Source: JBJXGC01 sp046154545
GTDB lineage: Bacteria > Chloroflexota > Dehalococcoidia > Tepidiformales > Tepidiformaceae
Direction of reading: 5' to 3'
DNA length: 21,588 bases
NCBI GenBank assembly: GCA_046154545.1
Contig: JBJXGC010000052.1
Span: 1-21,588 of the forward strand
Below the pieces are notes generated by a model, which ran no database searches, was not told the origin of the DNA, and saw only the letters and a list, made by a program, of their open reading frames with translations. Of the stretch, positions 1 to 7,865 are shown piece by piece. Numbering within the stretch: the first letter of the stretch is position 1; every line of letters starts with the position of its first letter. The position numbers were made by a program, and so were the translations under genes.

Positions 1-1
1 T

Positions 2-127
2 GGGGACAACGTGACGATGAAAGTAGAGTTAATCCAGCCGATTGCGGTTGAAGAAGGCTTACGCTTCGCGATTCGCGAAGGCGGACGCACCGTTGGCGCC
101 GGTGTCGTCACCAAGATCCACGCGTAG
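2..127 (+). CDS. tuf: Elongation factor Tu, C-terminal fragment
   Basis: Only the last 41 residues are inside the window; the gene begins upstream. The reading frame runs from base 2 to a TAG stop. The fragment matches the end of EF-Tu domain 3, with the hallmark stretch LRFAIREGGRTVGAGVV followed by a short TKIHA tail. EF-Tu is the GTPase that delivers aminoacyl-tRNA to the ribosomal A site. Domain 3 contacts tRNA and EF-Ts. tuf directly before rpsJ is the classical str-S10 junction, so fusA, rpsG and rpsL probably lie further upstream (inference). The fragment uses two TTA leucine codons and looks less G+C-rich than the genes after it. Identity is certain at family level. Confidence 0.97.
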   Translation, partial: GDNVTMKVELIQPIAVEEGLRFAIREGGRTVGAGVVTKIHA

Positions 128-154
128 GCTGGGAATAAGGGAAGGGGCGCCACC

Positions 155-463
155 ATGGCACGTCAACAGATACGGATAAAACTCAAAGCATACGACCACC
201 GGCTGATCGACCAGTCGGCCCGGCAGATTGTCGAGGCCGCTGAGCGGACAGGCGCGGCCGTGGCCGGCCCCATCCCACTCCCGACCTCGATCGAGAAGTT
301 CTGCGTGATCAAGAGCCCGCACGTCTACAAGGACTCACGCGAGCAGTTCGAAATCCGCACGCATAAGCGGCTGATCGACATCCTTGAACCGACCTCTAAG
401 ACCGTCGATACCCTGATGCGGCTGCAGCTGCCCAGTGGTGTTGACATTGAAATCAAACTGTAG
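155..463 (+). CDS. rpsJ: 30S ribosomal protein S10
   Basis: 102 residues, the usual S10 length. The N-terminus reads MARQQIRIKLKAYDHRLID, and the loop region carries the family signature around residues 45-75 (KSPHVYKDSREQFEIRTHKR). S10 sits in the 30S head and in some bacteria also pairs with NusB in antitermination. The ATG lies 27 nt after the tuf stop, with a purine-rich stretch (GGGAAGGGG) upstream as ribosome binding site. I see no hairpin in the tuf-rpsJ gap, so the two genes are probably cotranscribed or separated only by a weak promoter that I cannot identify. It is the first gene of the S10 block. Confidence 0.98.
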   Translation: MARQQIRIKLKAYDHRLIDQSARQIVEAAERTGAAVAGPIPLPTSIEKFCVIKSPHVYKDSREQFEIRTHKRLIDILEPTSKTVDTLMRLQLPSGVDIEIKL

Positions 464-469
464 AACGCC

Positions 470-1105
470 ATGAGTATCGAAGGACTTCTCGGCCGCAAGC
501 TGGGCACCGTTCAGGTGTTCGACGACCGTGGGCGCCTGCGCGGCACCACGGCCGTTGAAGTCGGCCCCTGTTTTGTCACCGACATTTTGACGCCTGAACG
601 GAACGGCTACAGCGCTGTCCAGATTGGCTTCGGCGAGGCAAAGAAGCTGAACAAGCCAGAAGCCGGGCACCTGAAGCCTGCCGGTAACCTGAAGCTCCGC
701 CATCTGACGGAATTCCGGGTGCTGGATAACGCTAGCTACGCGGTGGGCGACCGCCTCGGCGCGGAGCTGTTCGACGCGGGTATCAAGGTAGACGTTACGG
801 CGAATTCGAAAGGCCGCGGCTTCCAGGGCGGCGTCCGCCGGCACAATTTCGCCGGTGGCCCCAAGACCCACGGCCAGAGCGACCGCCACCGGGCGCCGGG
901 CTCCATCGGCTCAGGCACCACGCCCGGCCGCGTCCTCAAGGGCACGCGGATGGCCGGCCACATGGGCGCTGAGCGAGTCACGGTCCGCAACCTCGAGGTC
1001 GTGGCCCGTAACGACGAGAAGAACGTGATTTTCGTCGCCGGATCGGTGCCGGGCCCGAATGGTGGCCTGGTGCGCGTCCGGGCGGCCCGGAAGGTGGCGA
1101 AATGA
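470..1105 (+). CDS. rplC: 50S ribosomal protein L3
   Basis: 211 residues, normal for bacterial L3. It starts MSIEGLLGRKLGTVQVFDD. The long conserved loop at about residues 108-170 (KGRGFQGGVRRHNF, then GGPKTHGQSDRHRAPGSIG and RMAGHMG) is the extension that reaches towards the peptidyl transferase centre. L3 is one of the two assembly-initiator proteins of the 50S subunit. The Gln in the GGPKTHGQS segment corresponds to the residue methylated by PrmB in proteobacteria; whether it is modified here is unknown. The ATG is 6 nt after the rpsJ stop. The stop overlaps the rplD start (ATGA), which implies coupled translation. Confidence 0.98.
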   Translation: MSIEGLLGRKLGTVQVFDDRGRLRGTTAVEVGPCFVTDILTPERNGYSAVQIGFGEAKKLNKPEAGHLKPAGNLKLRHLTEFRVLDNASYAVGDRLGAELFDAGIKVDVTANSKGRGFQGGVRRHNFAGGPKTHGQSDRHRAPGSIGSGTTPGRVLKGTRMAGHMGAERVTVRNLEVVARNDEKNVIFVAGSVPGPNGGLVRVRAARKVAK

Positions 1106-1773
1106 AGCTGCCAGTGCGAGACACGGCCGGCAAAGATCTGCGCGAAATCGAGGCTGCGGACGAGGTCTTCGGGATCGAGCCCAACCGCTCGGTGCTGCAC
1201 CAGGCCTACGTGGCCCAAATGGCGAACCGGCGCGGGGGCAATGCCCATGCCAAGACGCGCGGCGAAGTCGAAGGTTCGACGAAGAAGATCCGCAAGCAGA
1301 AGGGCACGGGGGCTTCACGCCAGGGCGGCATCCGGGCGCCTCACCATGTCGGTGGTGGCGTCGCCCACGGGCCGCGACAGCACAGCTTCGCCAAGGACCT
1401 GCCGAGGCAGATGGGCCGCCTGGCCCTGCGTTCGGCCCTGAGCGACCACGCCGCCTCGGGGACGCTGATCGTCGTCGAGGGGCTTGTGCCTGCGGAACCG
1501 AAGACGAGCATTATGGACGCGACGCTCGGCGCCCTTGGCGTCAACCGCCGGGTGCTCCTCGTCAGCGCGGCCTATGAGAAGAACCTCGCCCTTGCGACGC
1601 GGAACCTCGATGTCGCGAAGGCGGTCCCGGCGGCGAACCTAAATGTGGTGGACCTGATCAACGCCCACCGCCTCGTCATGACAGAGGACGCCGTCCGGGC
1701 CTGCGAAGCGCTCTGGGGCGGTGCCAACCTCAAACCGGCCCGCGGGCGTAACAAGGAGGCCGCAAGTGCCTAA
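1102..1773 (+). CDS. rplD: 50S ribosomal protein L4
   Basis: 223 residues, close to the usual 200-220. The conserved loop at about residues 40-95 (QMANRRGGNAHAKTRGEVEGS, then KKIRKQKGTGASRQGGIRAPHHVGGG) is the arm that lines the peptide exit tunnel near the macrolide site. The C-terminal half is the Rossmann-like globular domain. In E. coli L4 represses its own S10 operon; no comparable leader is visible in this window, so regulation here is unknown. The ATG overlaps the rplC stop by 4 nt, and the C-terminus overlaps the GTG of rplW by 8 nt. Confidence 0.98.
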   Translation: MKLPVRDTAGKDLREIEAADEVFGIEPNRSVLHQAYVAQMANRRGGNAHAKTRGEVEGSTKKIRKQKGTGASRQGGIRAPHHVGGGVAHGPRQHSFAKDLPRQMGRLALRSALSDHAASGTLIVVEGLVPAEPKTSIMDATLGALGVNRRVLLVSAAYEKNLALATRNLDVAKAVPAANLNVVDLINAHRLVMTEDAVRACEALWGGANLKPARGRNKEAASA

Positions 1774-2062
1774 GGAGATTCACCCGTACGCCGTCCTCCT
1801 TCGCCCACTCGTGACTGAGAAGACGACCGTCCTGACGGCGCTCGACAAGTACGTGTTCGAAGTGGACATCCGGGCCAACAAGAACCAGATCAAGGAAGCA
1901 GTCCAGATCGCGTTCAACGTCCGCGTGGCGGAAGTGAACACGCTGGTGATGAAGGGCAAGCCGAAGCGGTTCGGGCGGAAGACGACGCTGCGGCCAGACT
2001 GGAAGAAAGCGATCGTGACGCTCGTCAAGGGCGACAAGATCGAAATGTTCGAAGGGATTTAG
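1766..2062 (+). CDS. rplW: 50S ribosomal protein L23
   Basis: 98 residues, typical of L23. I chose the GTG at 1766 because the family N-terminus (xxHPYAVLLRPLVTEKT) begins only a few residues later and a strong AAGGAGG lies at 1753-1759, 6 nt upstream. An ATG further upstream in frame would add about 15 residues encoded inside rplD, which L23 does not have. L23 sits at the tunnel exit and is the main docking site for trigger factor and SRP. The hairpin-loop segment at about residues 60-80 (VMKGKPKRFGRKTTLRPDWKKA) is well conserved. It overlaps rplD by 8 nt and is followed 3 nt later by rplB. Confidence 0.96.
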   Translation: MPKEIHPYAVLLRPLVTEKTTVLTALDKYVFEVDIRANKNQIKEAVQIAFNVRVAEVNTLVMKGKPKRFGRKTTLRPDWKKAIVTLVKGDKIEMFEGI

Positions 2063-2065
2063 TCG

Positions 2066-2896
<831 letters not shown>

Positions 2897-2905
2897 GAGT
2901 AGGCC

Positions 2906-3193
2906 ATGTCACGTTCAATCAAGAAGGGTCCGTTCGTCCACGCCTCACTCGCGGAAAAAGTGATGGCGATGCGGAACGCCGCCAACAAGTCGGTCATCAA
3001 GACCTGGTCGCGGGCCTCCACGATCCTGCCGGAGATGATTGGCCTCACGATCGCTGTCCACGATGGCCGGCGGCACGTGCCGGTCTTCATCACGGAGAAC
3101 ATGGTCGGCCACAAACTGGGCGAGTTCGCCCTGACACGCACATTCCGCGGCCACGTCTCGAAGAGCGACCGCCAGAGCAAGGTGAGGCGTTAG
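2906..3193 (+). CDS. rpsS: 30S ribosomal protein S19
   Basis: 95 residues, normal S19 length. The start MSRSIKKGPFVHASLAEKV and the later segment TIAVHDGRRHVPVFITENMVGHKLGEFALTRTFRGH (about 48-83, given here in part) are textbook S19. The protein lies on the 30S head with S13 and contacts the decoding-site tRNA and an intersubunit bridge. It follows rplB by 9 nt with GGAGTAGG as ribosome binding site, and precedes rplV by 2 nt, the standard S10-operon order. Confidence 0.98.
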   Translation: MSRSIKKGPFVHASLAEKVMAMRNAANKSVIKTWSRASTILPEMIGLTIAVHDGRRHVPVFITENMVGHKLGEFALTRTFRGHVSKSDRQSKVRR

Positions 3194-3195
3194 GC

Positions 3196-3534
3196 ATGGA
3201 AGTACGAGCCAGCGCGCGGTCGCTCAGCATGTCGCCGCGAAAAGTCCGCCTCATCCTCGAACGCCTGCCCGGCCTCACCGTCGATCAGGCACTCGCTCTC
3301 CTGCGCTATGTGCAGTCACCCCACGCCCGGTCGGTGTCGAAGGTCGTCCTTTCGGCAGCGTCGAACGCGGAGAACAACTTCAACCTGGATGTCGATGGGC
3401 TGGTCATCAAGCGCGCGTTTGCTGACGAGGGACCGACGCAGCGCCGGTTCCGCGCCCGCTCGCGGGGGCGCGTCAGTCCGCTGCTCAAGCGCTCGGCGCA
3501 CGTCACCATCATTCTCGATGAGCGGGGGGTTTAG
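3196..3534 (+). CDS. rplV: 50S ribosomal protein L22
   Basis: 112 residues, typical of L22. It opens MEVRASARSLSMSPRKVRLI, carries the conserved SAASNAENN motif at about residues 53-61, and the tunnel beta-hairpin falls around residues 77-100 (ADEGPTQRRFRARSRGRVS). L22 lines the narrowest part of the peptide exit tunnel, and changes in the hairpin affect macrolide response in other bacteria. I chose the ATG 2 nt after rpsS because it gives the family N-terminus; reading further upstream in frame enters rpsS sequence. Confidence 0.97.
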   Translation: MEVRASARSLSMSPRKVRLILERLPGLTVDQALALLRYVQSPHARSVSKVVLSAASNAENNFNLDVDGLVIKRAFADEGPTQRRFRARSRGRVSPLLKRSAHVTIILDERGV

Positions 3535-3536
3535 CC

Positions 3537-4349
3537 TTGGGACAGAAAGTACACCCCCACGGGTTCCGGCTGGGAATCATCTATGACTGGGAGTCGAAGT
3601 GGTTCTCCGAACGTGACTACACGCACCGCGTCCGCCAGGACATGGACCTGCGCATGTATGTCCACCGGGAGCTGCCCGACGCGAGCATCAGCCGCATAGA
3701 GGTCGATCGGAACGCGAACCTGGTGACGATCACCATCCACACCGCGAAACCCGGCATCGTCATCGGGCGCGGCGGCGCGAAGGTCGAAGAGCTGCGCAAC
3801 AGCCTGGAGCGCACCAGCGGCGGCCGCGTGCGGGTGAACATCCAGGAGATCCGGACGCCGGAGATGGACGCCTACCTGGTGGCCCGCTCTGTGGCCGACC
3901 AGCTCGAGCGGCGAGTTGCCTTCCGCCGGGCGATCAAGCAGGCGGTGCAACGCACCATGCAGCGCGGCGCCCTGGGCGTCCGGGTGAGCGTGGCCGGGCG
4001 GCTCGGTGGCTCCGAGATGTCGCGCCGCGAATCGGACACGCAGGGCCAGGTGCCGCGCCACACCCTTCGCGCCGATATCGACTACGGCCTGGCGGAAGCG
4101 CACACGACCTTCGGGCGGATCGGCGTGAAGTGCTGGATCTACAAGGGGATCATCCTCCCCGAGGTGCGGGAAGAGCGCCGCCCCGAGCCCGAGCCCATCC
4201 CGAGCGCGCCAGAGCCGGTTGTGGCGGCTGTTGATACGGCGGCCACAGAACCGCAAGTCCCAGCAGCTCCGCTGGCACCTGGCCACACGGCCATCACCAT
4301 GGAGCAGCAGGAAGCGGTCCGCCGGGAAACGACGGAAGGGGGCGCCTAG
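3537..4349 (+). CDS. rpsC: 30S ribosomal protein S3 with long C-terminal tail
   Basis: 270 residues; S3 is normally about 210-235. The start is TTG at 3537, 2 nt after the rplV stop, giving the universal N-terminus MGQKVHPHGFRLGI. The KH type-2 domain has its GxxG loop as GRGG at residues 77-80. The C-terminal S3 domain covers about 115-208 and ends at the conserved RIGVKCWIYKGIILP. Residues from about 211 on are a Pro/Glu/Ala-rich, probably disordered tail. S3 lies at the mRNA entry of the 30S subunit and, with S4 and S5, contributes mRNA helicase activity. The tail would point into solvent near the mRNA entry (inference). Confidence 0.97.
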   Translation: MGQKVHPHGFRLGIIYDWESKWFSERDYTHRVRQDMDLRMYVHRELPDASISRIEVDRNANLVTITIHTAKPGIVIGRGGAKVEELRNSLERTSGGRVRVNIQEIRTPEMDAYLVARSVADQLERRVAFRRAIKQAVQRTMQRGALGVRVSVAGRLGGSEMSRRESDTQGQVPRHTLRADIDYGLAEAHTTFGRIGVKCWIYKGIILPEVREERRPEPEPIPSAPEPVVAAVDTAATEPQVPAAPLAPGHTAITMEQQEAVRRETTEGGA

Positions 4350-4351
4350 CC

Positions 4352-4771
4352 ATGCTCCAACCGCGTCGAGTGAAGCACCGCAAACAGCATCGCGGCCGCC
4401 GCAGCGGCGAAGCGCTGACGGGCAACTACGTCGCCTTTGGCGAGTTCGGGTTGCAGTCGGAAGGGGCCGCCTGGATCGACTCGCGCCACATCGAAAGCGC
4501 GCGGCGCGCCATCACCCATGAGATGAAGCGCGGCGGCAAGGTGTGGATCCGCATCTTCCCCGATAAGCCGGTGACGGCGAAACCGGCCGAGACACGCATG
4601 GGTTCCGGTAAGGGCGCGCCTGACAAGTGGGTGGCGGTCGTCAAGCCGAACCGGATCATGTTCGAAGTGGGTGGTCTGCCGGAAGTCGTGATGCGCGAAG
4701 CGCTGCGCCTGGCGGCCCACAAGCTGCCTGTATCCACGCGCATCGTGAAGCGCGAAGAAGCGGTGATGTAG
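4352..4771 (+). CDS. rplP: 50S ribosomal protein L16
   Basis: 139 residues, standard L16. It starts MLQPRRVKHRKQHRGRRSG. The central segment has AFGEFGLQSEGAAWID, then the loop carrying the conserved RMGSGKGAPDKWVAVVKP (about 90-107), which approaches the A-site tRNA. Late in 50S assembly L16 helps to organise the A-site region. In E. coli one Arg in the loop (equivalent to R81) is hydroxylated; I cannot judge that here. It follows rpsC by 2 nt and is followed by rpmC 2 nt later. Confidence 0.98.
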   Translation: MLQPRRVKHRKQHRGRRSGEALTGNYVAFGEFGLQSEGAAWIDSRHIESARRAITHEMKRGGKVWIRIFPDKPVTAKPAETRMGSGKGAPDKWVAVVKPNRIMFEVGGLPEVVMREALRLAAHKLPVSTRIVKREEAVM

Positions 4772-4773
4772 CG

Positions 4774-4992
4774 ATGGCACGTCAAAATGCGACGGACGCT
4801 CGGCGCCTGAGCGACGAGAACCTGAACAAAGAGATCAACGACGCCTACCGGGCGCTTTTTACGCTGCGTTTTCAGCACGCGAGCCGTCAGCTTCAGAACT
4901 ACCGTGAGCTGCCGGCCGCAAAGCGGCGAATCGCCCGGCTGAGGACCGTCAAACGCGAGCGCGAGCTTCTGGCCGCCGGCGGGGAGGAATAA
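4774..4992 (+). CDS. rpmC: 50S ribosomal protein L29
   Basis: 72 residues, slightly longer than the usual 60-68. I chose the ATG 2 nt after the rplP stop because it gives MARQNATDARRLSDENLNK. A longer in-frame reading would start inside rplP. The protein is two antiparallel helices; the conserved segment LFTLRFQHASRQLQN is followed by KRRIARLRTVKRER, the canonical L29 helix. L29 sits beside L23 at the tunnel exit. The last few residues (AAGGEE) are a small nonconserved tail. The gene order rplP-rpmC-rpsQ is standard. Confidence 0.96.
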   Translation: MARQNATDARRLSDENLNKEINDAYRALFTLRFQHASRQLQNYRELPAAKRRIARLRTVKRERELLAAGGEE

Positions 4993-4994
4993 CG

Positions 4995-5327
4995 ATGGGT
5001 ACACAGCGGGTTATCCAGGGCACAGTAGTCAGCGACAAGATGGACAAGACGGTCGTGGTCTCCATCGCCCGCCGCAAGAAGCACCGGCTCTATCACAAGG
5101 TCGTCTCCTTTACGAGCCGCTACAAGGCGCACGACGAGGAGAACCAGTGCCGGCTCGGGGATAGGGTCCGCATCGAAGAGTGCCGGCCTATCTCGCGGGA
5201 CAAGCGCTGGCGCGTCATCGAAGTGCTGGCCCGTGGCGACGTCGCGGACATCGCGCCTTCGACGATCGGCCGGGAGATGGAAGCGACCACCCAGGTGGCG
5301 CCCAAGTCGGCGGAGGCCCAGGCATGA
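4995..5327 (+). CDS. rpsQ: 30S ribosomal protein S17 with extended C-terminus
   Basis: 110 residues; S17 is usually 80-90. The core has the OB-fold sequence: VIQGTVVSDKMDKTVVVSIAR, then SRYKAHDEENQCRLGDRVRIEE and CRPISRDKRWRVIEVL, ending near residue 78. About 30 further residues are Ala/Glu/Thr-rich and probably disordered. S17 is a primary 16S rRNA binder of the 30S body. A strong GGGGAGGA lies just upstream of the ATG, 2 nt after the rpmC stop. The stop overlaps the rplN start (ATGA), so the tail codons also carry the coupling site for rplN. Confidence 0.96.
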   Translation: MGTQRVIQGTVVSDKMDKTVVVSIARRKKHRLYHKVVSFTSRYKAHDEENQCRLGDRVRIEECRPISRDKRWRVIEVLARGDVADIAPSTIGREMEATTQVAPKSAEAQA

Positions 5328-5695
5328 TTCAGCAAGAATCCCGCCTGAAGGTGGCGGACAACTCTGGCGCTCGCTCGATCCTCTGCATCCGCGTGCTTGG
5401 CGGGCACCGCCGGCGCTATGCGCGGCCGGGTGACACGATTGTGGCCAGCGTGAAGGTCGCCCAGCCGAACTCCGCCGTGAAGAAGGGCGACGTGGTCAAG
5501 GCCGTCGTCGTCCGTGTCACGAAGGAGTACGGGCGGCCGGACGGTTCCTACATCCGGTTCGACGAGAATGCCGCCGTGCTGCTCGCGACCGACGGTGAAA
5601 ACCCGCGAGGGACCCGCATCTTCGGTCCCGTCGCCCGGGAGTTGCGTGACCGGAACTTCATGAAGATCGTCTCCCTCGCTCCGGAGGTGTTGTAG
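5324..5695 (+). CDS. rplN: 50S ribosomal protein L14
   Basis: 123 residues, one more than the usual 122. I chose the ATG at 5324 because it yields the universal MIQQESRLKVADNSGAR. The upstream in-frame extension is rpsQ sequence in another frame. The five-stranded barrel and the C-terminal segment GTRIFGPVARELRDRNFMKI are fully conserved. L14 forms an intersubunit bridge with 16S rRNA and is the docking site for the silencing factor RsfS. The ATG overlaps the rpsQ stop by 4 nt, and the TAG overlaps the GTG of rplX by one base. Confidence 0.97.
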   Translation: MIQQESRLKVADNSGARSILCIRVLGGHRRRYARPGDTIVASVKVAQPNSAVKKGDVVKAVVVRVTKEYGRPDGSYIRFDENAAVLLATDGENPRGTRIFGPVARELRDRNFMKIVSLAPEVL

Positions 5696-6012
5696 TGCCA
5701 GCGAAGATCAAGCGGGGCGACCGTGTCGTCGTTATCGCCGGCAAAGATAAGGGCAAGCGGGGGACCGTGCGCCGGATGGTGACCAAGGACGACCGGCTGG
5801 TCATCGAAGGCATCAATATGGTGAAGAAGCACCAGCGCGCCCGGCAGTCCGGTCAGCCCTCGGCTATCGTCGAACGTGAAGCGCCGCTCCACATCAGCAA
5901 CGTTATGCTGATCGACCCCAACTCCAACGAACCGACTCGCGTCACCTTCCGGCGGCGTGAGGACGGGAGCCTGGTACGGATTGGCAAGCGCAGCGGGCAG
6001 GATATCGAGTAA
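5695..6012 (+). CDS. rplX: 50S ribosomal protein L24
   Basis: 105 residues, normal L24. The KOW motif is clear at about residues 4-31 (IKRGDRVVVIAGKDKGKRGT). It continues with the conserved GINMVKKHQRA and the C-terminal zone ISNVMLIDP. The start is GTG, sharing its first base with the TAG stop of rplN (TAGTG), with GGAGG 11 nt upstream inside rplN. L24 is the second initiator of 50S assembly, together with L3. The stop shares its last base with the rplE ATG (TAATG). Confidence 0.97.
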   Translation: MPAKIKRGDRVVVIAGKDKGKRGTVRRMVTKDDRLVIEGINMVKKHQRARQSGQPSAIVEREAPLHISNVMLIDPNSNEPTRVTFRRREDGSLVRIGKRSGQDIE

Positions 6013-6557
6013 TGGTTCCACGATTACGCGAAAAGTATGACCAGGAAGTGCTCGGCGCGATGCGCGAGCAATACAACTACGGCAACGTGATGGAGGTGCC
6101 GCGCCTCACGAAGGTGGTCGTGAACATCGGCATGGGCGAGGCCCTGACTGACGCCAACGCCATGGACAAGGCGGTGGACGACGTGGCCAACATCACCGGC
6201 CAGAAGCCCATCATCAACCGGGCGAAGAAGTCGATCGCGAACTTCCGGTTGCGCGAAGGCAACCCGATCGGCGTCTCGGCTACCCTGCGCGGCGCCCGGA
6301 TGTACGAGTTCCTGGACCGGCTGATTGCGGCTGCTCTGCCGCGCATCCGGGACTTCCAGGGATTGAACCCGAACGCTTTCGATGGCCGCGGCAACTACAG
6401 CCTCGGCCTCCGCGAGCAGCTTATCTTTCCGGAGATCGACTACGACAAGGTCGATAAGGTCCGGGGGATGCAGGTCACGATTGTGACGACGGCCAAGAAC
6501 GACGAAGAAGGGCGGCGGCTCCTGGAGCTCATGGGCATGCCGTTCAAGAAGATCTAA
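6012..6557 (+). CDS. rplE: 50S ribosomal protein L5
   Basis: 181 residues, standard L5. Starts MVPRLREKYDQEVLGAM; conserved blocks include PRLTKVVVNIGMGEA, the KKSIANFRLREGNPIG segment at about 75-91 and RDFQGLNPNAFDGRGNYSLG at about 115-134. L5 binds 5S rRNA with L18 and contacts P-site tRNA and S13 across the subunit interface. Translation start overlaps the rplX stop by one base. It is followed 10 nt later by rpsN with its own AAGGAGGA binding site. Confidence 0.98.
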   Translation: MVPRLREKYDQEVLGAMREQYNYGNVMEVPRLTKVVVNIGMGEALTDANAMDKAVDDVANITGQKPIINRAKKSIANFRLREGNPIGVSATLRGARMYEFLDRLIAAALPRIRDFQGLNPNAFDGRGNYSLGLREQLIFPEIDYDKVDKVRGMQVTIVTTAKNDEEGRRLLELMGMPFKKI

Positions 6558-6567
6558 GGAGGACGCA

Positions 6568-6873
6568 ATGGCATCGAAGGGGATCGTCAATCGTGACCAG
6601 ATGCGTCGCGATCTGCACGCGAAATTCGCCGTCCGGCGGCGGACGCTGAAAGAGCAACTGCGCAAGTCCTGGGACGACCCGAAGAAGGTCGATGAGCTCT
6701 ATGCGGAGCTCCGGAAGATGCCGCTGAACAGCAGCCCGACGCGGCTCCATAACCGCGACATGGTGACGGGCCGCCCGAAGGCCTACATCCGCAAGTTTGG
6801 CCTTTCGCGCATCACCTTTCGCGAGATGGCCCACGAGGGACTCCTTCCAGGGGTCGTGAAATCCAGCTGGTAA
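6568..6873 (+). CDS. rpsN: 30S ribosomal protein S14, long zinc-free type
   Basis: 101 residues, the long (C-) form of S14. It has no CxxC zinc motif at all; the equivalent zone reads NSSPTRLHNRDMVTGRPKAYI and ends RKFGLSRITFREMAHEG...VVKSSW, as in the E. coli type. S14 lies in the 30S head and is among the last proteins to assemble. The short 61-residue zinc-binding form is the one usually found at this position in Gram-positive-like spc operons, so the long form is a point of note. A strong ribosome binding site (TAAGGAGGA) precedes the ATG. The gap to rpsH (31 nt) is longer than its neighbours' gaps, compatible with gene replacement at this site. Confidence 0.96.
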   Translation: MASKGIVNRDQMRRDLHAKFAVRRRTLKEQLRKSWDDPKKVDELYAELRKMPLNSSPTRLHNRDMVTGRPKAYIRKFGLSRITFREMAHEGLLPGVVKSSW

Positions 6874-6904
6874 GTGCGAGAGCAAACGCCAGAGGGGAAG
6901 TGCT

Positions 6905-7309
6905 ATGAGTGTAAATGACCCGGTAGCCGATATGCTGACTCGAATTCGTAACGCTGTTCAATCGCGTCACGATACCGTGTTGATGCCCGCCTCCAGGCTC
7001 AAAGTCGCGATTGCGACCGTCCTCAAGGACGAGGGCTTTATCCGCGACTACGCAGTAGTGGCGGAGGACGGCAGGCCCCAACCGAACCTGAAAGTGGAAT
7101 TGAGTTACGGCGGCCGCAAGCAGCCAGTGCTCACCGGGCTGCAGCGAGTGAGCAAGCCCGGGCTCCGCGTCTATGTCCAGCGGAACGAGATCCCCCGTGT
7201 GTACGGGGGACTCGGGATCGCCATCATCTCGACGCCGAAGGGCGTCATGACCGGGCAGGAAGCGCGTCGCCAGAGCGTCGGTGGCGAGCTTCTCTGCTAC
7301 GTTTGGTAG
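6905..7309 (+). CDS. rpsH: 30S ribosomal protein S8
   Basis: 134 residues, normal S8. Starts MSVNDPVADMLTRIRNAVQ and ends with the signature ISTPKGVMTGQEARRQSVGGELLCYVW. S8 is a central 16S rRNA binder and in E. coli is the translational repressor of the spc operon through the rplE region; whether a mimic site exists here cannot be judged by eye. The first codons are less G+C-rich than the rest, which may keep the initiation region unstructured. The ribosome binding site is GAGGGGAAG about 5-7 nt before the ATG. Confidence 0.98.
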   Translation: MSVNDPVADMLTRIRNAVQSRHDTVLMPASRLKVAIATVLKDEGFIRDYAVVAEDGRPQPNLKVELSYGGRKQPVLTGLQRVSKPGLRVYVQRNEIPRVYGGLGIAIISTPKGVMTGQEARRQSVGGELLCYVW

Positions 7310-7319
7310 GAGGCCGACC

Positions 7320-7865
7320 ATGTCACGAATTGGCCGCCAACCGGTCGAACTCCCGGCGGGCGTGGAGATTACCCTCGGGGAGAACAACCACGTCGTAGTC
7401 AAAGGCCCGAGAGGTGTCCTGACACGCGACTTCCCGCCCACGGTCATCCTCACGCGGGAGGCGCAGCAGGTCGTTGTCACGCGTCCGAACGACGAAGGCA
7501 AGCAGCGCGCCCTCCACGGGCTCTCGCGCTCGTTGCTTTCGAACATGGTGACGGGTGTTACGACCGGGTTCACGCGGACACTCGAGGTCCAGGGCGTGGG
7601 CTACCGGGCGCAGCTCCAGGGCACGAACCTGCAGCTTGCGCTCGGCTTTTCGCACCCCGTGATCGTGGCGCCGCCGGCCGGGATCACGTTCGTGGTCGAA
7701 GGGCCGCGCGTCCTCGTCCAGGGTATCGACAAAGAGCAGGTCGGCCAGGTCGCGGCGAACGTACGGAAACTGCGGCCACCTGAGCCGTATAAGGGCAAGG
7801 GCATCCGTTTCCAGGGAGAGCGGGTCCGCAGGAAAGCCGGCAAGACCGGGAAGGTGGGCAAGTAA
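7320..7865 (+). CDS. rplF: 50S ribosomal protein L6
   Basis: 181 residues, normal L6. I set the start at the ATG at 7320, which gives MSRIGRQPVELPAGVEI and has TAGGAGG 6-7 nt upstream. An in-frame ATG 39 nt earlier lies inside rpsH and would add residues not found in the family. Two tandem L6 alpha/beta repeats cover about 10-80 and 90-165. The C-terminal signature RPPEPYKGKGIRF is present. L6 lies by the sarcin-ricin loop and the factor-binding site. Its TAA stop shares a base with the rplR ATG. Confidence 0.97.
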   Translation: MSRIGRQPVELPAGVEITLGENNHVVVKGPRGVLTRDFPPTVILTREAQQVVVTRPNDEGKQRALHGLSRSLLSNMVTGVTTGFTRTLEVQGVGYRAQLQGTNLQLALGFSHPVIVAPPAGITFVVEGPRVLVQGIDKEQVGQVAANVRKLRPPEPYKGKGIRFQGERVRRKAGKTGKVGK

